Shown piece by piece: positions 36,902-46,436 of a DNA stretch of 64,000 nucleotides. Each line of letters opens with the position of its first letter. Positions within the stretch are counted from its first letter, which is position 1. Source of the stretch: Rhodovulum sp. P5 (GTDB lineage: Bacteria; Pseudomonadota; Alphaproteobacteria; Rhodobacterales; Rhodobacteraceae); assembly GCF_002079305.1 (NCBI RefSeq), contig NZ_CP015039.1:1013501-1077500 (forward strand), given 5' to 3'. Under the pieces are notes generated by a model. That model saw only the letters and a program-made list of their open reading frames with translations, did not search any database and had not been told where the DNA came from. The translations under genes and the position numbers were made by a program.

Positions 36902-39190
36902 CTAGGCATTCCCTTGCAACATCTGCCACACGCGTTTCGGCGTGAACGGCATGTCGGCCCGGCGCACGCCCTTGTCCCACAACGCATCCTGAACGGCGTT
37001 CGCCACCGCGGCGAGTGCGCCCACGGTGCCGGCCTCGCCACAGCCCTTCATGCCCAGCGCGTTGGCCGTTGACGGCACGGATTCGGTCGTGAAGGTCAGG
37101 AACGGCATGTCATCGGCGCGCGGCATGGCGTAGTCCATGAAACTCGCCGTCAGCAACTGGCCATAGGCGTCATGGCCGACCTCTTCGCAGATCGCCTGTC
37201 CGATGCCTTGTGCCACGCCGCCATGCACCTGCCCCTCGGCCAGCCGCGGGTTCATCAGGTTCCCGAAATCATCGGTGACGGCGTATTTCACAACCGCTGT
37301 CTTTCCCGTCTCCGGGTCGATCTCGACCTCGGCCACATGGGCGCCGTTGGGATAGGACCGACCGGGAAGCGTATATTCCGCCTTGTGCCGCAGCAGGTCC
37401 TGTCTCCCCGCCGCGCGGGCCATCTCCACCGCCTCCAGCAGCGTCGGGGTCAGGTTCGATCCCGGCGCGCGGAAGGTCTCGCCGTCGAAATCCACCTTGT
37501 CGGCCTCGACCCCCATCTCATCCGCAAGGAAGGGCGTGAAGGCCGCCACCATCTTCTCGACCGTCGCCAGCGTCGCGTTCGATTGCGTGGTGACAGAGCG
37601 CGAACCGCCCGTGCCCCCGCCCTTGGCGATGCGGTCGCTGTCGCCCTGAATGACACGGATCTTCTCGACCGGGATGCCGGTGCGGTCCGACAGGAACTGC
37701 GCATAGACCGTTTCGTGCCCCTGCCCGCCCGACTGCGTACCCACATAGAGGTTCACCGTGCCGTCGGCGCAGAATTCGACATCCGCACCTTCTGTCGGAT
37801 CGCCTAGGATCGACTCGATGTAGTAGCAAAGCCCCAGGCCCCTGAGCCGACCCTGGGCAGCACTGTCCGCCTTGCGGGCCGCAAAGCCAGAGACATCTGC
37901 GACCGTCCGGACCCGGTCCAGCACCCGCACGAAATCGCCCACGTCGTAGAGTTCTCCACTTGGCGTGCGATAGGGAAATGCGTCCGCCGCGATGAAGTTG
38001 CGCCGACGCAAATCCCACGGGTCGACGCCCAGCGCCCGCGCGGCATAGTCCATCGCGCGTTCCAGCGCATAGATCGCCTCGGGCCGTCCGGCGCCGCGAT
38101 AGGCATCGACAGGCGTTGTGTTGGTGTAGATGCCCTTCACCTGCAACAGCGCGGCAGGAATGTCATAGGTCCCGGTCAACACCTTCGCGAACAGTTGCGA
38201 CTGGATCGGCTGGGCGAATTCGGAATTGTAGGCCCCCAGATTGGACAGCGTCGTCACCCGATAGCCGGTGATCCGATAGTCCGCGTCGAAGGCCAGTTCC
38301 ACGGTCGAGGTCAGATCGCGCCCGGCATTGTCGGTCAGCATTGCCTCCGTCCGATCCGACATCCAGCGCACGGGGCGGCCCGTGACGCGCGCCGCCTGGG
38401 CGATGACATAGTATTCGGGATAGGTGAACCCCTTCATGCCAAAGCCGCCGCCCACATCGGGGTTGGTCACCCGCACGGCGTCCTCGGGCAAGTGGAACAT
38501 CCTGGCCAGCTTGGTCTTCTGGCCCCAGACCCCCTGCCCGTTCACGCACAGATGCACGCGCCCGTCCTGCCATTCGGCAAAGGCGCCCCGCGGCTCCATC
38601 GAATTGACGATGATCCGGTTGTCGGGAATCTCGACCGAGACGACATGCGCCGCCGCGTCGAAGGCCGCGTTCACGGCGTCCTCGTCACCCAACAGATAGT
38701 CATAGGCGACATTGTCCGGCGCTTCGGGGTGGATGTCCGGCCCGCCGGGGCTGACGGCCAGATGCGGCGCCTCTTCGTCCAGATCGAATTCGATCATCTC
38801 CACCGCGTCGCGTGCGGCGTTCAGCGTCTCGGCCACGACCACCGCCATCGCCTCCCCCACGAAACGGACACGGTCCTTGGCCAAGAGCGGCCGCAGCGGC
38901 GCCGCGCCCCGCGACCCGTCGCGGTTCTTGACCACCGTCGCCGCCATGTTGATGTCGATCCCCGCGGCCTCCAGATCCGCCACGGTCAGCACCGCATGGA
39001 CCCCGGGCGCGGCCTTCGCCTCCTCCACATGCAGCGCGCGGATTTCGGCATGGGCATAGGGCGCACGCAGGAAGACCGCATAAAGCGCCCCTTCGGGCAC
39101 GATGTCGTCCACATACCGGCCGTGGCCAGTCAACAGGCGCACATCTTCGAGGCGCGTCACCGTCTGGCTCTTGCCGAATTTCGATTCCAT
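36902..39190 (-). CDS. Xanthine dehydrogenase/CO dehydrogenase-type molybdenum large subunit
   Basis: Encodes 762 residues with the two molybdopterin-binding domains of the CoxL/XdhB family (GGGFGMKGF, GGGTGGSRS, active-site Glu in GCGEAGTVGA). The loop reading AYRGAGRPEA matches the form II/aldehyde-oxidase-like group, not the AYxCSFR of true CO dehydrogenase. No small (2Fe-2S) or medium (FAD) subunit gene is next to it, so the partners must be elsewhere. Substrate unknown. Divergent from valS. Confidence 0.92.
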   Translation of the reverse strand: MESKFGKSQTVTRLEDVRLLTGHGRYVDDIVPEGALYAVFLRAPYAHAEIRALHVEEAKAAPGVHAVLTVADLEAAGIDINMAATVVKNRDGSRGAAPLRPLLAKDRVRFVGEAMAVVVAETLNAARDAVEMIEFDLDEEAPHLAVSPGGPDIHPEAPDNVAYDYLLGDEDAVNAAFDAAAHVVSVEIPDNRIIVNSMEPRGAFAEWQDGRVHLCVNGQGVWGQKTKLARMFHLPEDAVRVTNPDVGGGFGMKGFTYPEYYVIAQAARVTGRPVRWMSDRTEAMLTDNAGRDLTSTVELAFDADYRITGYRVTTLSNLGAYNSEFAQPIQSQLFAKVLTGTYDIPAALLQVKGIYTNTTPVDAYRGAGRPEAIYALERAMDYAARALGVDPWDLRRRNFIAADAFPYRTPSGELYDVGDFVRVLDRVRTVADVSGFAARKADSAAQGRLRGLGLCYYIESILGDPTEGADVEFCADGTVNLYVGTQSGGQGHETVYAQFLSDRTGIPVEKIRVIQGDSDRIAKGGGTGGSRSVTTQSNATLATVEKMVAAFTPFLADEMGVEADKVDFDGETFRAPGSNLTPTLLEAVEMARAAGRQDLLRHKAEYTLPGRSYPNGAHVAEVEIDPETGKTAVVKYAVTDDFGNLMNPRLAEGQVHGGVAQGIGQAICEEVGHDAYGQLLTASFMDYAMPRADDMPFLTFTTESVPSTANALGMKGCGEAGTVGALAAVANAVQDALWDKGVRRADMPFTPKRVWQMLQGNA

Positions 39191-39318
39191 GAGGGCCTCC
39201 CTGTTTGCGTTGGCCGGAGGGTAGCCGAGCCGCGGCGCCTGTCCACCCCCGGCAGGGGTTGGCCTTGCCCCCGCCTTTCGCTAGATCACGGCGCAAGTCA
39301 GCCTCCGGAGATCACGCG

Positions 39319-42252
39319 ATGCCCATGGAAAAGACCTTCGACGCCGCCGCGGCCGAACCGCGCCTGTATGACGCCTGGGAAAAGGCCGGCTGCTTTACCG
39401 CCGGGGCCAATGCCTCGCGGGCCGAGACCTTCTGCATCATGATTCCGCCGCCGAACGTGACCGGCAGCCTGCATATGGGGCATGCCTTCAACAACACGCT
39501 GCAGGATATCCTTGTCCGCTGGCACCGGATGCGCGGCTTCGACACGCTGTGGCAGCCGGGGCAGGACCATGCGGGGATCGCGACCCAGATGGTCGTCGAA
39601 CGGGAACTGGCCAAGCAGGGCAATCCGGGCCGGCGCGAGATGGGGCGCGAGAAGTTCCTTGAAAAGGTGTGGGAGTGGAAGGGCCAGTCCGGCGGCACGA
39701 TCATCAACCAGCTCAAACGCCTCGGCGCCTCCTGCGACTGGTCGCGCAACGCCTTCACCATGTCGGGTGCGCCGGGCGCGCCTGCGGGGGATGAGGGCAA
39801 TTTCCACGATGCCGTCATCAAGGTCTTCGTGGACATGTACAACAAGGGCTTCATCTATCGCGGCAAGCGGCTGGTGAACTGGGACCCCCATTTCGAGACC
39901 GCGATTTCGGATCTTGAGGTCGAGCAGGTCGAGGTCGACGGCCACATGTGGCGCCTGCGCTACCCGCTTGAGGGCGGCGAAACCTACGAACACCCGGTAG
40001 AGTTCGACGAGGACGGAAACCCCACCGCGTATGAAACGCGCGATTACCTCGTCGTCGCCACCACCCGGCCCGAAACCATGCTGGGTGATACCGGCGTCGC
40101 GGTCCACCCGGACGATGCACGTTACAAGCACCTGATCGGCAAGACCGTCCGCCTGCCGCTAACCGGGCGCTCCATCCCCATCGTCGCCGACGAATATGCC
40201 GACCCGGAAAAGGGCACCGGCGCGGTCAAGATCACGCCCGCCCACGACTTCAACGACTGGGAGGTCGGGCAGCGGACGGGCCTGTGCGCGATCAACGTGA
40301 TGAACACCCGTGCGGGCATGTGGCTGAAGGACAATCCCGACTTCGCCGAAGGCTGCGACCCCGACCTGATCGCCAAGGCCATCGAGCGGCTGGACGGGCA
40401 GGACCGGTACGAGGCGCGCGAGGCCATCATCAACGAGGCCACCGACAACGGCTGGCTCGACGGGATCGACAGCGACCGCCACATGGTGCCCCACGGCGAC
40501 CGCTCCAAGGTCGCGATCGAACCCTACCTGACCGACCAGTGGTTCGTGGACGCGAAAAAGATCGTCGGCCCCGCGCTGGAGGCCGTTCGCGACGGGCGCA
40601 CGAAGATCCTGCCCGAACAGCACGAGAAGGTCTATTTCCACTGGCTGGAAAACATCGAGCCCTGGTGCATCAGCCGCCAGTTGTGGTGGGGGCACCAGGT
40701 GCCGGTTTGGTATGGGCCGGAGGGCGCCCATGACGGCGAGAGCCTGCTTAGGCCAAAGGAGTTCTGCGGAGCTAACGAAGAAGCGGTTCGAAAACTAGCT
40801 GAAGAGTTCTATGGGCCCGGTGTTGACGTCGTCTTTGGCAAGCAACCTAATCGGAATTTCACGGGTGAGTCTGCCAAAGAAAAGGCGTCCGAGGCCAATT
40901 TTATCGAACGAGGCGCACGACCGACCGCAACCCTCTGGCGCGACCCCGACGTCCTCGACACCTGGTTCTCCTCCGGCCTCTGGCCCATCGGCACGCTGGG
41001 CTGGCCGGAACAGACCGAGGAACTGCAGAAATACTTCCCCACCGATGTGCTGATCACCGGCTTCGACATCATCTTCTTCTGGGTCGCCCGGATGATGATG
41101 ATGCAGCTTGCCGTGGTCGACCAGATCCCGTTCCACACCGTCTATGTCCACGCCCTCGTCCGCGACGAGAAGGGCAAGAAGATGTCCAAATCCCTGGGCA
41201 ACGTGCTCGACCCGCTGGAACTGATCGACGAATTCGGCGCCGACGCCGTCCGCTTCACCCTCACCGCCATGGCCGCGATGGGGCGCGATCTGAAACTCTC
41301 GACCCAGCGCATCGCCGGCTACCGCAACTTCGGCACCAAGATCTGGAACGCCGCGCGGTTTGCCGAGATGAACGGCGTGTTCGAGGGCTACAAGCCCGAC
41401 GGCTCGATCCCGCAGCCGACCGAGACCGTGAACAAGTGGATCATCGGCGAAACCGCCCGCGTGCGGCAGACGGTGGACGAGGCATTGACCGCCTATCGCT
41501 TCAACGACGCCGCGAACGCCCTTTACGGCTTTGTCTGGGGCAAGGTCTGCGACTGGTACGTCGAATTCTCCAAACCGCTGCTGATGGACGGCACGCCCGA
41601 CCAGCAGGCAGAGACGCGCGCCACCATGGCCTGGGTGCTAGATCAATGCCTGATCCTGCTGCACCCGATCATGCCCTACATCACCGAGGAGCTGTGGGGC
41701 ACGCTGGGCGAGCGGCAAAAGATGCTGGTCCATGCCGACTGGCCGACCTATGGCGCCGACCTGATCGACACCGCCGCCGACCGCGAGATGAACTGGGTCA
41801 TCGCCCTGATCGAGGACGTCCGCTCTGCCCGCGCCCAGATGGGCGTGCCCGCTGGCGCCCAGATCCCGATGCTCCATACCGAACTGGATGATGCGGGCCG
41901 TGCCGCGTGGAACCGCAACGAGGCGCTGATCAGGAAGCTTGCCCGCATCGAAAGCCTGTCGGCCACCGACGCTTTCCCCAAGGGCTGCATCACCGTGGCG
42001 GCCGAGGGCGGAAATTTCGGCTTGCCGCTGGCCGATATCATCGACGTGTCGGCCGAAAAGGCGCGGCTGGAAAAGACACGGGCCAAGCTGCAAAAGGAAC
42101 TCGGCGGTCTGGAAGGACGGCTGAAGAACCCGAAATTCGTGGCCAGCGCCCCTGAAGAGGTGGTCGAGGAAACGAAAGAACTGGCCGAGGCGAAACGGAA
42201 CGAGGCCGGCAAGCTCAGCGCCGCCCTCTCCCGTCTTGCCGAACTCGCCTAG
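39319..42252 (+). CDS. valS: Valyl-tRNA synthetase
   Basis: Encodes 977 residues. Class I motifs HMGH ([14 protein letters not shown]) and KMSKS ([10 protein letters not shown]) are present with the editing domain between and a C-terminal coiled coil ([18 protein letters not shown]). GGAG precedes the ATG at 39319. From about 40740 to 40925, between the VWYGP and [11 protein letters not shown] segments, GC content falls to about 52% against about 70% just upstream, and codon choice shifts (CTA, TTT, GCT). The last four bases (CTAG) are shared with the convergent DoxX gene. Confidence 0.98.
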   Translation: MPMEKTFDAAAAEPRLYDAWEKAGCFTAGANASRAETFCIMIPPPNVTGSLHMGHAFNNTLQDILVRWHRMRGFDTLWQPGQDHAGIATQMVVERELAKQGNPGRREMGREKFLEKVWEWKGQSGGTIINQLKRLGASCDWSRNAFTMSGAPGAPAGDEGNFHDAVIKVFVDMYNKGFIYRGKRLVNWDPHFETAISDLEVEQVEVDGHMWRLRYPLEGGETYEHPVEFDEDGNPTAYETRDYLVVATTRPETMLGDTGVAVHPDDARYKHLIGKTVRLPLTGRSIPIVADEYADPEKGTGAVKITPAHDFNDWEVGQRTGLCAINVMNTRAGMWLKDNPDFAEGCDPDLIAKAIERLDGQDRYEAREAIINEATDNGWLDGIDSDRHMVPHGDRSKVAIEPYLTDQWFVDAKKIVGPALEAVRDGRTKILPEQHEKVYFHWLENIEPWCISRQLWWGHQVPVWYGPEGAHDGESLLRPKEFCGANEEAVRKLAEEFYGPGVDVVFGKQPNRNFTGESAKEKASEANFIERGARPTATLWRDPDVLDTWFSSGLWPIGTLGWPEQTEELQKYFPTDVLITGFDIIFFWVARMMMMQLAVVDQIPFHTVYVHALVRDEKGKKMSKSLGNVLDPLELIDEFGADAVRFTLTAMAAMGRDLKLSTQRIAGYRNFGTKIWNAARFAEMNGVFEGYKPDGSIPQPTETVNKWIIGETARVRQTVDEALTAYRFNDAANALYGFVWGKVCDWYVEFSKPLLMDGTPDQQAETRATMAWVLDQCLILLHPIMPYITEELWGTLGERQKMLVHADWPTYGADLIDTAADREMNWVIALIEDVRSARAQMGVPAGAQIPMLHTELDDAGRAAWNRNEALIRKLARIESLSATDAFPKGCITVAAEGGNFGLPLADIIDVSAEKARLEKTRAKLQKELGGLEGRLKNPKFVASAPEEVVEETKELAEAKRNEAGKLSAALSRLAELA

Positions 42253-42818
42253 GCTGGCACGGGCTGCTGTAACCGGCGCCGCAAGAGCGCGTCGAGAGAC
42301 AGCGGCCCGCCGCCGAACATCGCCGGAACCATCAGTATGGTGATCCAGACCAGCCGCTGGTCGAGGATCTGCGCATCCGGCATCCGGTCGAACCATCCGC
42401 CCAGCGTCGCCGGGTCACCCAGCGCGCCATGGCCGAACAGGTCGGTGGCGGTCTGTACCAGAACGAAGCCGATCATGCCGAGCGCGGAGAGCCGCGTGGC
42501 CAGCCCCAGCACCAGCAGCGCAGGCAGCAGCAGCTCCGCCCATGTGCCCGCCAGCACCGTCAGATGCATCCAGAAGGCCAGTTGGCCGGGGTCGTACCCC
42601 GCCATTTCCAGCGCGCGGGGAAAGATCTGCGCATAGGCGCCGAGGGCGGGCTGAAAGATACCGGCAACCCCGTCGCCCAGCTTGGTACTGGCCGACGCCC
42701 AGAAATAGAAAAGCAGCGTGGCCGCAAAGGTAAACCGCGCCAGCGTTGTCAGGACCGGCCGACCGGCCCGTTCGATCCGCAGCGCCGCGGCATCGTGGAG
42801 TTTCAAGACAGCGTTCAT
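42249..42818 (-). CDS. DoxX family membrane protein of the bufferin cluster
   Basis: Encodes 189 residues with four membrane helices of the DoxX family ([45 protein letters not shown] and others). It is the last gene of the cluster and overlaps the DUF2063 gene by ATGA. DoxX proteins are regular companions in bufferin operons, where a redox or membrane role is assumed. Its stop shares CTAG with valS. Confidence 0.9.
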   Translation of the reverse strand: MNAVLKLHDAAALRIERAGRPVLTTLARFTFAATLLFYFWASASTKLGDGVAGIFQPALGAYAQIFPRALEMAGYDPGQLAFWMHLTVLAGTWAELLLPALLVLGLATRLSALGMIGFVLVQTATDLFGHGALGDPATLGGWFDRMPDAQILDQRLVWITILMVPAMFGGGPLSLDALLRRRLQQPVPA

Positions 42819-43555
42819 GGGATCCTCGATAGCTCAAAGCCGGCGACAACACCCGTCGCCAGCAGAACGGACAGGACGGTCTGAAGAGTGGTGTCATCGA
42901 CAGGCGCCGCCGCGGCCCCAAGCGGCTCCCCGGTTTGAAGGGCCGAGATCACGGCGAAGCCGCCGGGCGGCAAATCATGGGGCAGCGGGTCGTATCCGGG
43001 CCGGGCAATCAGGCTCTCCTGCGCGCCGGGCTTGGGGTGCGGTCCGCCGTGATGGGCCCGCCAGATATCCGCGATGGGCCAGTCCGAGCGGATCACCCGC
43101 ATTGATGGCACAAACCGCAGCCTCAGATCGGGCAACCTGTCAGGCGGAACAGCCGCCAGCGTCTGCGGATCGACCGGATCGGCATCCGCGGCGTGGTAGC
43201 TTTCACGCAAGCCGTATTCCAAGCGGGCGATGTCGGGCAGATAGGGCAGCGACTGCACCGGCGGAAAGTTTGTCAGGAATTCCGGCAGGTCCGCACCGTA
43301 AAGCATCAGCCGGGGCGACTGCGGCGGATGGCGGCGCACGAATTCCCCCGCCATCGCTTTGAAGAAGTCCGGCCCGACCAGCGCATGGACGACCGGAAAC
43401 CCGGCCTCCAGCGCGTCGATCAGGCCGCCGACCACGTTGTTGCGATAGACGTCGAAGCGCTTGCCCGCCTGCATGCCACCAAACCCGGTCAGCCCCGGGG
43501 GCACCGCGCGGGCGGGGTCAAGCAGCGCCCCGGCAAAACCCGTCTGCCCGCTCAT
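42815..43555 (-). CDS. bufC: DUF2063 protein, putative partner of the bufferin-modifying enzyme
   Basis: Encodes 246 residues matching the DUF2063/putative DNA-binding domain family: [29 protein letters not shown] and [15 protein letters not shown]. Despite the old name, these proteins bind the precursor peptide and present it to the MNIO enzyme. Overlap with bufB is four bases at the start and with the DoxX gene four bases at the end, implying fixed stoichiometry. Confidence 0.9.
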   Translation of the reverse strand: MSGQTGFAGALLDPARAVPPGLTGFGGMQAGKRFDVYRNNVVGGLIDALEAGFPVVHALVGPDFFKAMAGEFVRRHPPQSPRLMLYGADLPEFLTNFPPVQSLPYLPDIARLEYGLRESYHAADADPVDPQTLAAVPPDRLPDLRLRFVPSMRVIRSDWPIADIWRAHHGGPHPKPGAQESLIARPGYDPLPHDLPPGGFAVISALQTGEPLGAAAAPVDDTTLQTVLSVLLATGVVAGFELSRIP

Positions 43556-44403
43556 GGTGCCACGCGCTCCATCACATTCGCCGCGCGGGTGGCCTCGGCC
43601 GCCAGTACGGGCCAGTCGGGAACGTCGGTATCCCATTCGATCAGCGTCGGCATCGCCCCCGTCCGCGAAATTGTATGCGCGTAAAGCGCCCAGACCGGGT
43701 CGGCCACCTCTGCCCCGTGGCTGTCGATCAAGAGCGGTGCACCGTATTCATCGGTCTGCACATCGTGGCCGCCAAGGTGGATTTCCCCCACCGCCGCCAC
43801 CGGGAAGGCATCGACATAGGCCACCGGATCGGCCCCGCGATTGGTGCAGGCGACATGCACGTTGTTGACGTCGAGCAGCAGGCCGCAGCCGGTACGCGAC
43901 ACGATCTCCGCCAGGAAATCGGTCTCGGTCATCTCGGTCTCGGCGAAGTCCAGATAGGTTGCCGGGTTCTCCAGCAGCATCCGGCGGCCCAGCACCTGCT
44001 GCACCTGATCGATGTGGTCAAAGACGCGGGCCAGCGTTTCCGCTGTATAGGGCAGCGGCAGCAGGTCGTTCAGATACGCGCCGTCATGGGTCGACCATGC
44101 CAGATGTTCCGAAAAGCTCGCCGGTTGCAGCCACCCCAGCAGATGTTTCAGCCGCGCCAGATGATCGGGGTCAAGCGCGCCTTTGCCGCCGATCGATAGC
44201 CCCACCCCGTGGACGGAGATCGGGAACCGCTCGGCCAAGGCGCGCAATTGCGCCAACGGTCGGCCGCCCGCGCCCATGTAGTTTTCGGCATGGATTTCCA
44301 GCCAGGCCACCGGCCCCGGATCGGTCTGGATATCGGTGAAATGCTGTGCCTTGAACCCAACGCCGGGGCGTGGCGGCAAGGCGGAACGGGTGATGTCAAG
44401 CAT
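43552..44403 (-). CDS. bufB: MNIO-family (DUF692) RiPP-modifying oxidase
   Basis: Encodes 283 residues of the multinuclear iron oxidase family, TIM-barrel enzymes with two or three iron ions that modify cysteines in RiPP precursors. Metal-ligand-type residues are visible: the histidine in VGFKAQHF, E and N in [46 protein letters not shown] and DSHG. Known relatives are MbnB (methanobactin) and BufB, which forms thiooxazoles from Cys. It follows the precursor gene after 61 bases containing a strong hairpin. Confidence 0.94.
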   Translation of the reverse strand: MLDITRSALPPRPGVGFKAQHFTDIQTDPGPVAWLEIHAENYMGAGGRPLAQLRALAERFPISVHGVGLSIGGKGALDPDHLARLKHLLGWLQPASFSEHLAWSTHDGAYLNDLLPLPYTAETLARVFDHIDQVQQVLGRRMLLENPATYLDFAETEMTETDFLAEIVSRTGCGLLLDVNNVHVACTNRGADPVAYVDAFPVAAVGEIHLGGHDVQTDEYGAPLLIDSHGAEVADPVWALYAHTISRTGAMPTLIEWDTDVPDWPVLAAEATRAANVMERVAP

Positions 44404-44424
44404 GGCTCTCTCCGTTTGGGGATC

Positions 44425-44451
44425 CCCGGCCCGGGAACTGCCCGGGCCGGG
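44425..44451 (-). promoter_or_regulatory. Strong hairpin between precursor and modifying-enzyme genes
   Basis: Eleven-base GC-only arms (44425-44435 and 44441-44451) close a five-base loop AACTG. With no T run, it may act as a partial terminator or RNase barrier so that precursor mRNA exceeds enzyme mRNA, as in many RiPP operons. Confidence 0.65.
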
Positions 44452-44464
44452 ATAGGCGCCTTGA

Positions 44465-44755
44465 TCAGGACGGAAGATCGCGCTTCAGCGGCTCAAGCGA
44501 GCCCATGCGGTCGCCCGGCAGGTCCATGCTTTCGCAGGTGCCGGAGGGCACCAGTTTCCAGGCATTGCCCTGATAGTCGACCTTCGAGGTACCGGCACAG
44601 GTCGTGCCCGGACCGGCGGCGCAGTCGTTTTCACCCGCAAGCGAAACGCCATAGCATTTTTCGTTCGCCTGGGCATGGGCGGGCACGGTGGCGTGGGCGG
44701 CAAGCGCTGCTGCAACGGCCCCGGCCAGGACGACGGATTTGGTGGTGTCGGACAT
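44465..44755 (-). CDS. bufA: Bufferin-type RiPP precursor (DUF2282)
   Basis: Encodes 96 residues. A signal peptide (hydrophobic Ala-rich segment about 8-29, ending AHA-QA) is followed by a core with four cysteines: C34 ([10 protein letters not shown]), C45 (ENDCAAG), C53 and C74. This is the DUF2282 pattern of bufferins, large periplasmic copper-binding RiPPs whose Cys are modified by the neighbouring MNIO enzyme. GGGAGAGA precedes the ATG at 44755, and a perfect inverted repeat lies upstream. Expected function is copper sequestration; which cysteines are modified cannot be read from sequence. Confidence 0.9.
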   Translation of the reverse strand: MSDTTKSVVLAGAVAAALAAHATVPAHAQANEKCYGVSLAGENDCAAGPGTTCAGTSKVDYQGNAWKLVPSGTCESMDLPGDRMGSLEPLKRDLPS

Positions 44756-44782
44756 GGAAAATCTCTCCCTTGGTGTTTTCCC

Positions 44783-44805
44783 GGTGTCGCCAGTTTCGCG
44801 ACACC
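44783..44805 (-). promoter_or_regulatory. Inverted repeat in the bufA leader
   Basis: GGTGTCGC (44783-44790), seven bases, GCGACACC (44798-44805) form perfect eight-base arms 28 bp upstream of the bufA start, just before its ribosome site. It could be an operator for a metal-responsive regulator or an RNA structure. Confidence 0.5.
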
Positions 44806-45157
44806 CCAAGTGAGCCGTGAGCGCTGCTCAACTACCAGTCACAGGACGGTGCGCCACGCCTGCGTGAGCCCGTGTCATGACTCGCAAGGGCGTTGAGCGC
44901 TTTTCAGGATTCGAATGCAGATGGGGAAACCATATTGATTTCCAGATGGTTCGGGGCCGATTCGCAGAAATGGATTTAAGAAGCGCTTCGCCTCTGACCG
45001 CGGCGGAAAGGCCCAAATGTTTCAGCCTCAAGGCTCGTTCTGCAACAAAGGGCAACCGCCGAGAGCACCAACGCCACAGCCCCCCCGCAAACTCGTGAAA
45101 TCATGGCCACGGTCGGCCCTGCACAAATCGGGTGCCGTGACGCCCCAAAATGCGAAA
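44806..45157. other. Intergenic region upstream of the bufferin operon
   Basis: About 350 bp without a supported gene. Frames open on either strand lack ribosome sites and protein-like composition. It must hold the bufferin promoter (minus strand) but no clear sigma-70 or ECF boxes were identified. A moderately AT-rich stretch lies near 44920-44980. Confidence 0.5.
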
Positions 45158-45181
45158 CGGCGCGACCGAAAGGCCGCGCCG
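45158..45181 (-). terminator. Hairpin terminator after the VPLPA-CTERM protease
   Basis: CGGCGCG (45158-45164), ten bases, CGCGCCG (45175-45181) pair perfectly. In the minus direction TTTCGCATTTT follows the stem. Confidence 0.6.
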
Positions 45182-45214
45182 CAGATCAGATCATTTTAGA
45201 CGTCGTCGCGTCGA

Positions 45215-46228
45215 TCAGGCGGCCCGCTGGCGCAAGAGGCCCGTCCCGGCCAGCGCGGTAAGCAGCAGCCAGATACCGGCAGGCAGCGGCACGACCGGCT
45301 GCTGGCTGGGATCGGTGTACTGGCCGCCATGACTTTCGATGAAGGTACGGGCGGCGCTGTACTGCGTGCCGGTCCAGTACGAGGTGGCGCCGTAGACGCT
45401 GAGCGGATCGGTCACGAGGATACCGCTGGCAACACCGACGATGTACCACTCGCCGTCGACCTCGACGAACAGCGCGCCGCCGCTGTCCCCCTTGGCCAGC
45501 GACCCTTCGTAATCGAGCGGGGTGGCGGAGCTGTTGACCGTACCGCCACCAAGGCGGTTGGAGGTCGGATCGCCCGGCTCATCGAAATCGGACGACAGGA
45601 TGTTCGAGGTGTCAGACCAGAAGCCATCGCCGCTGTAATAGCCGTAGCCGTCCCAGTCGATGACGTTGTCCATCGCGCGGCGCTTGGAGTCGATGCTGTA
45701 GACGGCACCGGACGAGCCCGTCCCGTGCAGCCCATAGCCGACCGCACGCGCCACGGCGCCCTGCACGTCGCCCAGATACAGATCGAACGTATCGAGCGTC
45801 GAATGCTCGCTCAGCGTGAGGACCGCGATATCGGCCCCGTTCAGAAGATCGCCATGGGCCGAATCCGGATCAAGCGTATCGATGGCCGAGGTCGTGTAGG
45901 TCTTGATGACGTTGCCGTCCGCGTCCCGCTCGGTCACCGTGGCCGACGTCCAGTCGCGGGCGCAGTGGTCCGCGGTCAGAACCTTGTTCGACGCAATCAG
46001 GGTGCCGGTGCAAAGACCGCCATTGTTGCCGACGATCTGAAGCACGCTCATGAACGCAGTATCGGAATAAGCAAGTGCGACAGCGGCGTCGTCGCCCGTC
46101 TCGCCACCAAAGGACATGTCGTCCCGAACGGTGATGGCGCCGGCCTGCTGCGCGGCAAAAAGGGCGACGGTCGCCGCCAGTGCAAATCGGCCGTCAACGG
46201 CCCTCAAAATTCTCGTAAGCAAGTTCAT
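45215..46228 (-). CDS. Trypsin-like serine protease with VPLPA-CTERM anchor
   Basis: Encodes 337 residues. Signal peptide (FALAATVALFAAQQAGA), then an S1 protease domain with the full triad H88 (LTADHCA), D133 (NGADIAVL) and S249 (KGDSGGA) and a disulfide-type C73/C89 pair. The C-terminus is a sorting signal: VPLPAG at 313-318, a hydrophobic helix and RQRAA. VPLPA-CTERM proteins are thought to be processed by an exosortase/archaeosortase-like enzyme and displayed on the surface. The upstream region is unusually AT-rich, consistent with regulated expression. Confidence 0.92.
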   Translation of the reverse strand: MNLLTRILRAVDGRFALAATVALFAAQQAGAITVRDDMSFGGETGDDAAVALAYSDTAFMSVLQIVGNNGGLCTGTLIASNKVLTADHCARDWTSATVTERDADGNVIKTYTTSAIDTLDPDSAHGDLLNGADIAVLTLSEHSTLDTFDLYLGDVQGAVARAVGYGLHGTGSSGAVYSIDSKRRAMDNVIDWDGYGYYSGDGFWSDTSNILSSDFDEPGDPTSNRLGGGTVNSSATPLDYEGSLAKGDSGGALFVEVDGEWYIVGVASGILVTDPLSVYGATSYWTGTQYSAARTFIESHGGQYTDPSQQPVVPLPAGIWLLLTALAGTGLLRQRAA

Positions 46229-46383
46229 GTCTCCCAGCCATTATTAATATCACCCATTTTAGGGTACATTAAACTTGGTCTGAACTTAACATGAATCTTA
46301 CGAAAATTTGAGTTGCCGTCGTGGACACAGGGTTGAACCCGACACGCTTGACACGACCTGAATTCGCAACCGCACGCCCGCGT

Positions 46384-46420
46384 TGAAAGCGCGGCATAGG
46401 ATCGCCACGCCGCGCTTTCA
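46384..46420 (-). terminator. Terminator hairpin of thrS
   Basis: TGAAAGCGCGGC (46384-46395) and GCCGCGCTTTCA (46409-46420) form a perfect 12-base stem with a 13-base loop, 17 bp beyond the thrS stop. Confidence 0.75.
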
Positions 46421-46436
46421 GAATTCAAGTCTCGAT

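Noticed and set aside
36902..39190. True aerobic CO dehydrogenase
   Set aside because: The active-site loop AYRGAGRPEA lacks the form I AYxCSFR motif, and the CoxM/CoxS genes are absent nearby.
44806..45157. Small genes in the bufferin upstream region
   Set aside because: Short open frames on both strands lack ribosome sites and credible amino-acid composition.
46229..46383. CtrA-type TTAA-N7-TTAA box upstream of the VPLPA-CTERM protease
   Set aside because: The AT-rich stretch contains TTAA words but none with the right seven-base spacing.
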